Shown here one piece after another: positions 17,087 through 25,129 of a stretch of DNA of 33,403 nt. The DNA comes from JACKOD01 sp041591635 (GTDB lineage Bacteria > Pseudomonadota > Gammaproteobacteria > Pseudomonadales > Oleiphilaceae): assembly GCA_041591635.1 (NCBI GenBank), contig JBFHRO010000006.1, positions 1 through 33,403 of the forward strand, written 5' to 3'. Each line of letters opens with the position of its first letter. Within the stretch, counting starts at the first letter, position 1. The notes beneath the pieces were generated by a model. That model did no database searches, was not told the DNA's origin, and saw only the letters and a list, made by a program, of their open reading frames with translations. The position numbers and the translations under genes were made by a program.

Positions 17087-18112
17087 CTATGCCAAACCGA
17101 AGAAGCCTTTTGCCGTTTTTATATCGCTGCAAATCTGGTCTTTCAGTGCATCCAGACCGGTAAACTTGCGCTCTTCCCGGATTTTTTCGCAAAATGCCAC
17201 CGAGATATGACACCCATAGACATTTTCTTCAAAATCAAACAGATGCACTTCGAGCGAATAGGCCGCCCCGTCTACCGTCGGCCGGGTGCCCAAATTGGCA
17301 ACCCCAAAAAGGCGCTTGTTTACTGTCTCGTCCATCGCCCCCGCATCAAGCGCGCCTGAAGCAGACGCCGGCTTTAGAACGCCAACCTGTACGGCATAAA
17401 CGCCGCTTAGCGCTGGCTTCAGGCGTCCAAGCGAGACGTTGGCAGTAGGCACGCCAATCTGGCGCCCCAATTTATTGCCATGTACGACACACCCGGTAAT
17501 GCTATAGGGTCGCCCCAGCAGTTCTTCGACCAGTTTGAAGCGGCCCTCCTGCAGGGCGCTACGCACCAGTGTGCTGCTGATACGATGGTTGCATAGTGCT
17601 GCTTCATCGGGGCTCGCGGGCATTGCCTCTTTTCCGGTGTAAAGGACGGTTGGCGTGTGTTCAACCGTAAAACCGGCTTCCCGCCCCATCGACTCCAGCA
17701 ACCGAAAGTCCCCGCAACGCCCTGCGCCAAAACGAAAATCATCACCAACCACCAGATGCTTTACACCCAAACCGGCAATCAGCACATCGTCAACAAACTG
17801 GCTTGCAGACAGCTTCCGTACCCGGGCATTAAAGGGCATACACACCAGCACATCGACATCAAGTTGCCGCAGTGCGAGTAATTTCTCGCGAAAACGCATC
17901 AGTCGGGCGGGCGCCTTGGTACCACAAAAATGCTCTTGCGGCTGCGGTTCAAAAATGATTACAGCAGCAAGCGTGTTCAACGACTGCGCTTTGCGTTTGA
18001 CCTGGTCAATAATGACTCTGTGACCCAGGTGCACACCATCAAAATTGCCAATAGTGGCGACACAACCCTTGGGCATGGCATGCAGGTTATGCAGCCCACG
18101 AATCAACCTCAT
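17087..18112 (-). CDS. ribF: Bifunctional riboflavin kinase / FMN adenylyltransferase
   Basis: Makes FMN and FAD from riboflavin. The N-terminal adenylyltransferase domain has GNFDGVHLGH (22-31) and the FRFG segment. The C-terminal kinase domain has GRPYSITGCVVHGNKLGRQIGVPTAN and GVANLGTRPTV. The protein is 341 aa against the usual 305-315; an extra stretch of about 20 residues, rich in Ala and Ser (KPASASGALDAGAMDETVNK), interrupts the kinase domain between the GVYAV strand and GVANLG. It lies between murJ (58 bp upstream) and ileS. Confidence 0.95.
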   Translation of the reverse strand: MRLIRGLHNLHAMPKGCVATIGNFDGVHLGHRVIIDQVKRKAQSLNTLAAVIIFEPQPQEHFCGTKAPARLMRFREKLLALRQLDVDVLVCMPFNARVRKLSASQFVDDVLIAGLGVKHLVVGDDFRFGAGRCGDFRLLESMGREAGFTVEHTPTVLYTGKEAMPASPDEAALCNHRISSTLVRSALQEGRFKLVEELLGRPYSITGCVVHGNKLGRQIGVPTANVSLGRLKPALSGVYAVQVGVLKPASASGALDAGAMDETVNKRLFGVANLGTRPTVDGAAYSLEVHLFDFEENVYGCHISVAFCEKIREERKFTGLDALKDQICSDIKTAKGFFGLA

Positions 18113-18170
18113 TCCACGTATCCGTTTTTCCGAAACGGGCGATTATATACCAGTCACCTCATGCAGACCA

Positions 18171-19751
18171 TCAAGCCCGCCGCATGAACTGCCTCACCCT
18201 GACGCCACAAAGATAGAGCACGAGGAAATAGCCGCCCGCACCCAGCACGACGGTCGCCAGCATATAGGTTGCACGCGCAGCCAACGACAACTGATACCAG
18301 TCAAGGCCCCGCAGCGCCACTGCCCATATCACCAGACCCAGCGCGGCGTTTGCCAACAGCAATTGTCCTGCGAACCTTTGCCAACCCGGACGAGGAACAA
18401 AAACACCGGACTTCTTCAGACCACTGAACAACCAGAAGGCATTCAACCAGGCAGACAGACTTGTCGCCAGGGCCAGCCCCACATGGGCCAACGGAAAGAT
18501 AAGCAAAAGATTGAACCCCATATTGGCAATCATGGCCCGAATACCAATCTTCACCGGCGTTTTGGTGTCCTGACGGGAGAAATACCCCGGCGCCAGCACC
18601 TTGATCAGCATAAAGGCCATCAGCCCGAGCGAGTAGGCGCGCAAACTTCCGGCCGACATTTCCACATCAAACACGGTCATCTCGCCGTAGTAAAACAGCG
18701 TAATCAGCAAGGGTTCGGCAAGCGTCAGCAGCGCCAGGGCCGCCGGCACCCCTATCAGTAAAACAGCACGCATGGCCCAATCCAGCGTGGCCGAGAATTC
18801 CGTAGTCGACTGTTCGGCATGCCTACGCGACAAGGCAGGCAACAACACAGTCGCAATCGCAATACCAAACACCCCCAATGGCAATTCCGCCAGACGATCC
18901 GAGTAGTACAGCCAGGAAACACTCCCTGTCTGAAGGAAGGATGCAAGCACCGTATCCAGTAACAAGTTGATCTGACTGACCGACACACCAAAAAGCGCCG
19001 GCACCATCAAGGTCAAAATCCGCCGCACCCCTTCGTGACGGTAGTCGAGCCGTGGTCGAGGTAACAGATTTCGCCGCAACAGAAAGGGTACCTGAAACAG
19101 CGCTTGCAGCAATCCGGCGATCACCACCCCCCAAGCCAACGCCATGACCGGCTCGGCGAAGAGAGGCGACATAAAAATAGCGGCAAAAATCATCGCCAGA
19201 TTGAGAAAAACCGGCGTAAACGCAGGCACGGCAAAACTGCCAAAGCTGTTGAGAATAGCCCCGGCAAAGGCCGTCAGTGAAATCAGCAGCAGATAGGGAA
19301 AGGTAATTCGAAGCATATCACTGGCAAGCGCAAACTTTTCCGGCTCACCGTGAAAACCCGGGGCAAACACAAAGGTCAAACCGGGCGCGCACAACATCGC
19401 GACCAAGGTAATCACCAGCAGCACGAGCCCCAGCACGCCTGCCACCGAGGCGATCAATCCGCGAACATCTTCGTGCGACGTTTTCGTTTTGTATTCTGAC
19501 AAAACCGGCACAAACGCCTGCGAAAACGCGCCTTCGGCAAACAGGCGACGCAAGAAGTTGGGAATCTTGAACGCGATAAAAAACGCATCGGCGCCCGCGC
19601 TCGCTCCAAAGTAGCGAGCAATGACCACATCCCGAACCAGCCCCAAAATGCGCGACAGCAGCGTCATGATACCTACAATACCGCTGGACTTGAGCAAGCC
19701 CGGGCTTTTGGAATTCTGTTTTTGCGGTTTTTGTTCCTCTACCCCACCCAT
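18171..19751 (-). CDS. murJ: Lipid II flippase MurJ (MviN family)
   Basis: Inner-membrane flippase of the MOP superfamily that moves lipid II outward for peptidoglycan synthesis. It is 526 aa with about 14 hydrophobic segments. The N-terminus has LLKSSGIVGIMTLLSRILGLVRDVV and GAFSQAFVPV, both MurJ signatures, and arginines and acidic residues within the first helices as expected for the substrate cavity. The ATG at 19751 is chosen because GGAG lies 5 nt upstream; the frame continues upstream without a ribosome site. It is the first gene of the murJ-ribF-ileS-lspA-fkpB-ispH run, divergent from rpsT. Confidence 0.95.
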   Translation of the reverse strand: MGGVEEQKPQKQNSKSPGLLKSSGIVGIMTLLSRILGLVRDVVIARYFGASAGADAFFIAFKIPNFLRRLFAEGAFSQAFVPVLSEYKTKTSHEDVRGLIASVAGVLGLVLLVITLVAMLCAPGLTFVFAPGFHGEPEKFALASDMLRITFPYLLLISLTAFAGAILNSFGSFAVPAFTPVFLNLAMIFAAIFMSPLFAEPVMALAWGVVIAGLLQALFQVPFLLRRNLLPRPRLDYRHEGVRRILTLMVPALFGVSVSQINLLLDTVLASFLQTGSVSWLYYSDRLAELPLGVFGIAIATVLLPALSRRHAEQSTTEFSATLDWAMRAVLLIGVPAALALLTLAEPLLITLFYYGEMTVFDVEMSAGSLRAYSLGLMAFMLIKVLAPGYFSRQDTKTPVKIGIRAMIANMGFNLLLIFPLAHVGLALATSLSAWLNAFWLFSGLKKSGVFVPRPGWQRFAGQLLLANAALGLVIWAVALRGLDWYQLSLAARATYMLATVVLGAGGYFLVLYLCGVRVRQFMRRA

Positions 19752-19906
19752 GACCACTCCGATGCCCCCGGCCCACTTTCGGGCAGCCACTATAACACCG
19801 CGCACACCAACAAAGAATGCTCGTTCATACCCTCAAAACCTGTGCATTTCCAGTGTTACACTCAATGCAAGCAACGGTGGAGGATGGCACACGCAACATT
19901 TATATA

Positions 19907-19935
19907 TTGACAAACAACGCTCAAACCGGCATATT
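19907..19935 (+). promoter_or_regulatory. Predicted rpsT promoter
   Basis: A perfect TTGACA (19907-19912), a 17-bp spacer and CATATT (19930-19935, 4 of 6). Transcription from about 19942 would leave a leader of nearly 57 nt. The perfect -35 fits a highly expressed ribosomal protein gene. Confidence 0.6.
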
Positions 19936-19998
19936 TTCGCGTCATTTATTTCGGGGCCAATGCCCCTGGCAAATTTTTCGCGACTCGAGGAGTTAACG

Positions 19999-20271
19999 GT
20001 GGCAAACAATCCCTCTTCCAAAAAGCGTGCACGTCAGGCTGAAAAACGTCGTCAGGCGAATGCAAGCCAGCGCTCTATGGTACGAACCTTTATCAAGAAA
20101 GTTGTATTAAAAGCTGACGCAGGAAACCATGCAGAAGCCGCAGCCGCCTTTACCGCGGCCGTTCCTGTTATTGACAGCATGGTTAACAAGGGCATCATCT
20201 CCAAGAACAAGGCCGCTCGCACCAAGAGCCGCCTGAACGCACGCGTCAAGGCACTTCAGGCAGCCGCCTGA
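19999..20271 (+). CDS. rpsT: 30S ribosomal protein S20
   Basis: Small basic primary binding protein of 16S rRNA, 90 aa. The sequence VANNPSSKKRARQAEKRRQANASQRSMVRTFIKK and the C-terminal KNKAARTKSRLNARVKAL are diagnostic. The start is GTG at 19999, with a GAGGAG site 6 nt upstream; no ATG lies nearby in frame. In E. coli rpsT also uses a non-AUG start (UUG), which takes part in its translational feedback, so the GTG here may be functional rather than incidental. It is monocistronic, with its own promoter and terminator, between divergent murJ and convergent proB. Confidence 0.97.
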   Translation: MANNPSSKKRARQAEKRRQANASQRSMVRTFIKKVVLKADAGNHAEAAAAFTAAVPVIDSMVNKGIISKNKAARTKSRLNARVKALQAAA

Positions 20272-20296
20272 TTCTCGTTTGACTGCCCAAGAAAAC

Positions 20297-20330
20297 AAAA
20301 AAGCCGATCTTTCGATCGGCGTTTTTGTTT
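20297..20330. terminator. Rho-independent terminator after rpsT
   Basis: A 7-bp stem GCCGATC (20303-20309) / GATCGGC (20314-20320) with a TTTC loop, a preceding A-run and a following T-rich tail (GTTTTTGTTTT). The A-run before the stem makes it usable from the proB side as well; proB ends at 20399 on the opposite strand. Confidence 0.9.
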
Positions 20331-20398
20331 TCATAAGAATTCCCGCGGCTAAACAATCGCAAACGATCTCTACTGCCTCGATCAACCAGCCATCACCG

Positions 20399-21538
20399 CT
20401 AGATGAGCACCATGTTGTCACGATGCATCAACTCCGGCTCATGCACATAGCCAAGAATCTTTTCGATCTTGTCACTGGACTGCCGCAAAATCTTTGACAC
20501 ATCTTCGGCATTGTAGTTTACCAAGCCTCTGGCCACTTCGCGCCCGGATGCATCAAGACAGGACACCATCTCCCCGCGCCTGAACCTCCCCCTTGCCTCG
20601 GCAACACCCACGGCCAGCAAACTACGCCCGCGCTTCGACACCGACTCCACCGCGCCGTCATCCAGTATCAACTGACCCCGCACCTGAAGATGCCCTGCCA
20701 GCCACTGCTTGCGCGCCAACTGACGCCCCTGCCGGGGCAGCAGCAATGTACCCAGGCGCTCTTGCTGACGCAGGCGCAACAAGACAGACTCAAGCCGCCC
20801 CCCCACTATCATGGTAAAGGCACCGGAGCGCGCTGCAAGACGGGCTGCGCGAATCTTTGTCAGCATCCCGCCCCGCCCCAGCGACCCGGCTCCTCCCGAG
20901 GCCATAACATCCAGCTCAGGCGCATTTGCCGGCGATTCGTGCACCAGCTGCGCGTCAGTGTGCTTGCGCGGATCCTTGTCAAACAAACCCAGCTGATCGG
21001 TCAGGATAATAAGGCCATCGGCCTCAACCAGATTGGCGACCAAGGCTCCCAGGGTATCATTATCCCCAAAGCGTATCTCATCAGTGACCACCGTATCGTT
21101 TTCGTTGATAACCGGAATCACGTTGAAATCCACCAGGGTACGCAAGGTGCTTCGTGCATTCAGATAACGCTTGCGGTCAGACAAGTCATCATGAGTCAAC
21201 AACACCTGCGCCGTATGAAGACCGTGACGCTGAAACGCCGACTCCCAGGTTTGCACCAGGCCCATCTGCCCAACCGCGGCCGCCGCCTGCAATTCATGCA
21301 AGTAATGCGGGCGAACCTTCAACCCCAACCGGGTCATTCCCTCAGCAACCGACCCGGATGACACCAGTACGATCTCCATGCCAGCACGCTTCAACTCGGC
21401 CAACTGATCGACCCAGCCGCCAATGGCTGCACAGTCAAGCCCCTGACCATCATTGGTGAGCAAAGCACTACCGATCTTCACCACCCATCGCATCGAACCT
21501 GACAAACACTTTCTTTCAGCGATCAGAGCATCGTTCAT
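20399..21538 (-). CDS. proB: Glutamate 5-kinase
   Basis: First step of proline synthesis, ATP-dependent phosphorylation of glutamate. The amino-acid kinase domain (about 1-260) has WVVKIGSALLT, INENDTVVTDE with FGDNDTLGALVA, and the GGMLTKIRAA segment. A PUA domain follows (about 280-370, RGQLILDDGAVESV...). It is 379 aa from the ATG at 21538; GTG at 21541 and ATG at 21493 (MRWVVKIG) are alternatives. It is 53 bp downstream of cgtA on the same strand, as in Pseudomonas. No proA follows; rpsT is convergent. Confidence 0.95.
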   Translation of the reverse strand: MNDALIAERKCLSGSMRWVVKIGSALLTNDGQGLDCAAIGGWVDQLAELKRAGMEIVLVSSGSVAEGMTRLGLKVRPHYLHELQAAAAVGQMGLVQTWESAFQRHGLHTAQVLLTHDDLSDRKRYLNARSTLRTLVDFNVIPVINENDTVVTDEIRFGDNDTLGALVANLVEADGLIILTDQLGLFDKDPRKHTDAQLVHESPANAPELDVMASGGAGSLGRGGMLTKIRAARLAARSGAFTMIVGGRLESVLLRLRQQERLGTLLLPRQGRQLARKQWLAGHLQVRGQLILDDGAVESVSKRGRSLLAVGVAEARGRFRRGEMVSCLDASGREVARGLVNYNAEDVSKILRQSSDKIEKILGYVHEPELMHRDNMVLI

Positions 21539-21591
21539 CACAGCCTACCAAATTCAGTTAATACAGAGCCTGCCCGGTGCCGCTGACCCCT

Positions 21592-22773
21592 TTAATGCAT
21601 GTAGATAGATTCTGCCTCATCGTCATCATCGTCTTCGGCGTCATCTGCATGCTGGGCCAGATGCGCCTGTCGCAACGCCTGAATCGTATCCCGCGCCTCG
21701 GCATCCATCTGCTCGCGGGTTTGCCGCTCCAGCTGGGCCAACTCCGGATTTTCACTTTCCTGCCGCGCCCGCTCTTCAATCCAGGACATGATATCGCGGC
21801 ATAGCGAGCGCGTTCCCTCGCCGGTTATCGCCGAGATCCGATATACCGGGCCATCCCAGCCCAACTCATCCACCAGATCAGCGCAAACTGCTTCAACGGC
21901 GTCAACATCCAAGGCATCCAGTTTGTTAAGCACCAACCAGCGCTCTCGTGTCGCCAAGGTCGGACTGAATCGCTCGAGCTCGTCGGCAATAATCCGGACC
22001 ATTTGCGCCGGATCACTGCCATCATAAGGCGCCACATCAACAACATGCAGCAACAGACGCGTACGCACCAAATGCTTCAAAAACCGCACACCAAGGCCAG
22101 CGCCTTCCGCAGCCCCTTCAATCAGTCCCGGAATATCTGCAACCACAAAACTGCGGTAAGGGTCGACACTCACCACGCCAAGATTGGGGACTAACGTCGT
22201 AAAAGGATAATCAGCCACCTTGGGTTTTGCTGCCGAAATGGCACGAATCAGCGTGGATTTGCCTGCATTGGGCATCCCCAGCAAACCAACATCCGCCAGC
22301 ACCTTTAATTCCAGGCGCAGGTTTCGTGCCTCGCCATCCTTGCCCTTGGTACATTGGCGGGGAGACCGGTTCACACTGGACTTGAAACGCGAATTACCCA
22401 GGCCATGGAAGCCACCGCGAGCCACCATCAGCTGCTGTCCGGCCTGGGTCAAGTCACCCAGAACCTCGTCGGTATCGACATCCACAACCGTGGTACCCAC
22501 CGGAACTTTCAGCACCAGCGTATCGCCACTTTTCCCCCGGCAATTGGCACCACTGCCGGAGCTGCCGCTGGTGGCAATGAACTTGCGTCGATAGCGAAAG
22601 TCAATCAACGTATTGATGCTGGTGTCCGCCTCCAAAACCACAGACCCGCCATCACCACCATCTCCGCCATCAGGCCCCCCCATTGGCGCAAACATTTCGC
22701 GGCGAAAGCTGACAACCCCATTACCACCCTTTCCCGCTTCGACGTAAATAGTTGCTTCATCTACGAATTTCAT
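21592..22773 (-). CDS. cgtA: Obg-family GTPase CgtA/ObgE
   Basis: Ribosome-associated GTPase for 50S assembly and stress control. The N-terminal Obg fold (about 1-158) is glycine-rich (GGPDGGDGGDGGSV). The G domain has G1 GMPNAGKST (166-174), G3 ADIPGLIEGA and G4 NKLD. The C-terminus is an acidic tail (DDAEDDDDDEAES). It is 393 aa from the ATG at 22773, which has an AGAGGT site; upstream sequence in the frame is not Obg-like. It follows rpmA across a gap of 234 bp that contains a terminator-like hairpin. Confidence 0.97.
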   Translation of the reverse strand: MKFVDEATIYVEAGKGGNGVVSFRREMFAPMGGPDGGDGGDGGSVVLEADTSINTLIDFRYRRKFIATSGSSGSGANCRGKSGDTLVLKVPVGTTVVDVDTDEVLGDLTQAGQQLMVARGGFHGLGNSRFKSSVNRSPRQCTKGKDGEARNLRLELKVLADVGLLGMPNAGKSTLIRAISAAKPKVADYPFTTLVPNLGVVSVDPYRSFVVADIPGLIEGAAEGAGLGVRFLKHLVRTRLLLHVVDVAPYDGSDPAQMVRIIADELERFSPTLATRERWLVLNKLDALDVDAVEAVCADLVDELGWDGPVYRISAITGEGTRSLCRDIMSWIEERARQESENPELAQLERQTREQMDAEARDTIQALRQAHLAQHADDAEDDDDDEAESIYMH

Positions 22774-22960
22774 AGTAGTACCTCTTGCATGGAAAGCGCG
22801 CACAATTGCCAAGAGCAACCGCACACAAGGATGAGGGCCGCACCGCAGCCAAGAGATCATCTCGCAAACACATCAGGCGCTGAAGGGCGACTTTGACAAC
22901 CTGCCCTTGACGTGACCCGGATATCGCCGGCAGATTGAGAAACGTTATCAGCTCCAACAC

Positions 22961-22990
22961 AAAAAAAGCCCCGCCACGGCGGAGCTTTTC
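22961..22990 (-). terminator. Terminator or attenuator between rpmA and cgtA
   Basis: Read on the minus strand, GCTCCGCC (22985-22978) pairs with GGCGGGGC (22975-22968) with one G-U pair, followed by seven Ts (22967-22961). It stands 18 bp after the rpmA stop. It probably ends most rplU-rpmA transcripts and lowers cgtA-proB expression relative to the ribosomal genes. Confidence 0.85.
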
Positions 22991-23007
22991 AGACCTTTGT
23001 GTCGAGC

Positions 23008-23265
23008 TTAATTAGCCAGCACGCTGACGTAGCGGCGATTCAAAGGGCCCTTAACTTCAAACTTGATCACGCCATCCGCGGTGGCAAACAAGGTGTGATC
23101 CTTGCCGCAACCAACATTGGAACCTGCATGGTACTGAGTACCCCGCTGACGAATGATAATATTGCCAGCCTTTACCACCTGGCCGCCAAAGAGCTTGACG
23201 CCAAGTCGTTTGGAATGTGAGTCGCGACCGTTGCGGGTACTACCACCCGCCTTCTTGTGAGCCAT
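23008..23265 (-). CDS. rpmA: 50S ribosomal protein L27
   Basis: 85 aa. The N-terminus MAHKKAGGSTRNGRDSHSKRLGVK is the conserved tail that reaches the peptidyl-transferase centre; no Firmicutes-type cleaved extension is present. A strong GAGGAG ribosome site precedes the ATG. It is 59 bp after rplU, with a terminator directly downstream. Confidence 0.98.
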   Translation of the reverse strand: MAHKKAGGSTRNGRDSHSKRLGVKLFGGQVVKAGNIIIRQRGTQYHAGSNVGCGKDHTLFATADGVIKFEVKGPLNRRYVSVLAN

Positions 23266-23324
23266 TAGATTACTCCTCTCGCCGTTCGATGCCTCGCCTT
23301 CGAGACAACCTGATTCAATGACAA

Positions 23325-23639
23325 TTAGCCAGCATTAATGCCGGTAATTTTAACCTGTGTAAACCACTGCCGGTGTCCCATGCGCTTCATGTGGTGCTTG
23401 CGGCGTCTGAACTTGATGATGGTTACCTTGTCATGGCGACCATGACCTACCACCTCAGCTGTCACCTTGGCACCCGGTACCACAGGCGCACCCACCTTGA
23501 CTTCTTCGCCATTGGCAACCAGCAGCACCTTGTCAAACTCGACAGCACCACCGGTTTCAACTTCGATTTTCTCAAGCTTTAACACTTCGCCTTCTACAAC
23601 GCGATGCTGCTTACCACCACTTACGATAACTGCGTACAT
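23325..23639 (-). CDS. rplU: 50S ribosomal protein L21
   Basis: 104 aa. MYAVIVSGGKQHRVVEGEVLKLEKI and the C-terminal KFRRRKHHMKRMGHRQWFTQVKITGI are diagnostic of L21. The ATG at 23639 is chosen from family alignment and a GGAGAG site 5 nt upstream; 17 in-frame residues upstream are not L21-like. It is the first gene of the rplU-rpmA transcript. Confidence 0.98.
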   Translation of the reverse strand: MYAVIVSGGKQHRVVEGEVLKLEKIEVETGGAVEFDKVLLVANGEEVKVGAPVVPGAKVTAEVVGHGRHDKVTIIKFRRRKHHMKRMGHRQWFTQVKITGINAG

Positions 23640-23990
23640 TTTTCTCTCCGCCGATTTCTCGGACCTGTTGAACGAGACACCATCAATCACCTATGGACTG
23701 ACGCATCCGCCTTTCACTTGAAACCACACAGCCCGGAGCTCTTGATCATTCCTGACACGCACGACGCCCGATTGCAAACACACGCTGCCGCCAGACTAAA
23801 ACCGAACCTGCTGCGAACTTGTCCTGCTTCTACTGGAAGCGCTCTGGCAACCATATTGCAGGGAGCATATTCCTACCATGAGGGGGCAGTAGTGTATAAA
23901 AACAGAACGGATCAGGCAACAGAATTCACACACTGAACTTCTGACAAACCAAACCGCATTCTGCCCTGACATCAAAGCACAACAGAAGTA
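23640..23990. other. 351-bp gene-free region upstream of rplU and downstream of alr
   Basis: No coding frame here looks real. It holds a probable rplU promoter at 23891-23919 and a leader of about 245 nt before rplU. In Pseudomonas ispB is divergent from rplU at this place; here no trace of ispB is visible and the alr-dnaB block begins instead. No insertion-sequence ends or tRNA remnants were seen. Confidence 0.7.
23891..23919 (-). promoter_or_regulatory. Predicted rplU-rpmA promoter
   Basis: On the minus strand TTGCCT (23919-23914), a 17-bp spacer, and TACACT (23896-23891). It lies about 250 bp upstream of rplU, implying a long untranslated leader that could carry regulation. No clear closer promoter was found. 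Confidence 0.45.
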
Positions 23991-25097
23991 TCAGTAGATT
24001 CTTGGCACTCGTGCCGAAACGCCGGTAAGCAATTCATACCCCAGCGTGCCGGCACAGGCGGCAACTTCATCGACACTGACATTTTCTCCCCACAATTCCA
24101 CAAGATCGCCAACCCTGGCCTTTTCGCAATCAGTGAGATCCACTGCCAGCATATCCATGGATACCCGACCGACCAGCGGCACACGCGTGCCCAGTATCCA
24201 GACGGGCGTACCGGAAGGTGCATGGCGTGGATAGCCGTCCGCATACCCCATTGCAACAATCCCGACGCGCGATGGCCGGGCTGCACACCAGTCGAGCCCA
24301 TACCCGACGCACTCGCCGCTGGCAACCTGGTTTACCGAAATCAACGCTGATTCCAGCGTCATCACTGCCTGCAGACCCTGCGCAACCGCGCTGCGAGATG
24401 CAACCGGCGATGAGCCGTACAGCATGATTCCCGGACGCACCAAATCCCCTGCAAAATCAGACAGGTACAACACCCCTGCGGAATTGCATAGCGACCGCTT
24501 GAGCGGCACACCCGTCATCACCCCTTCAATCGCTGTCATCGCCCGCTTAAAGCCGTCAACCTGTTGCGCCGAAAAACAGCTCGCCAGTTCATCGGCACAG
24601 GCAAAGTGGGTCATCACCCCCAGAAGCCGCACCCCAGGAAGGCATGAAATACGCCGGGCAAGCTGGTCGGCATCGGCCACCAGCAGACCAAGCCGGTTCA
24701 TTCCGGTATTGAATTTCAACCACACAGATACGGATCGAAGCTGGCCGGACTCTCGCGCCCGACGCTCAAGCGCCAACAGCTGGTGATCCGAATGGATCAC
24801 CCACTGCAAATCATTGAACGCCCACTCCTCAAGCTCCGAGACATGAAAAAAACCCTCGAGCAGCAATACGGGCGCCTGCACCTGAGCATGACGAACACGC
24901 ACCGCCTCCTCGATGCTGGCAACGGCAAGCATACACCCCGCCTGTTCTGCGATGCGGGCGACAGGCACGATACCATGACCATAACCATCGGCCTTGATCA
25001 CCGCAGCAACGCTTGCCCCTTTGGCACACTGCCGGGCCAACTGCAAATTACGTAAAAAAGCATCAAGATTGATTCGCGCACGCGCCGGGCGAGCCAT
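23991..25097 (-). CDS. alr: Alanine racemase
   Basis: PLP enzyme that supplies D-alanine for peptidoglycan. The PLP lysine is K35 in AVIKADGYGHG, and the second catalytic base is Y266 in GECVGYGLDW. The TIM barrel is followed by the C-terminal beta domain (RVPLVGRVSMDMLAVDLTD...). It is 368 aa long, with a GAGGGAG ribosome site. It lies 32 bp after dnaB, the arrangement known in Pseudomonas, which suggests co-transcription. No signal peptide is visible, so it is the cytoplasmic biosynthetic type. Confidence 0.96.
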   Translation of the reverse strand: MARPARARINLDAFLRNLQLARQCAKGASVAAVIKADGYGHGIVPVARIAEQAGCMLAVASIEEAVRVRHAQVQAPVLLLEGFFHVSELEEWAFNDLQWVIHSDHQLLALERRARESGQLRSVSVWLKFNTGMNRLGLLVADADQLARRISCLPGVRLLGVMTHFACADELASCFSAQQVDGFKRAMTAIEGVMTGVPLKRSLCNSAGVLYLSDFAGDLVRPGIMLYGSSPVASRSAVAQGLQAVMTLESALISVNQVASGECVGYGLDWCAARPSRVGIVAMGYADGYPRHAPSGTPVWILGTRVPLVGRVSMDMLAVDLTDCEKARVGDLVELWGENVSVDEVAACAGTLGYELLTGVSARVPRIY

Positions 25098-25129
25098 ATC
25101 GTTTCTCCCTCAGACCCCAACCAAGCCAC

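Noticed and set aside
23604..23936. 110-codon plus-strand frame in the gap upstream of rplU
   Set aside because: It begins inside rplU on the opposite strand, has no ribosome site, and runs through the predicted rplU promoter.
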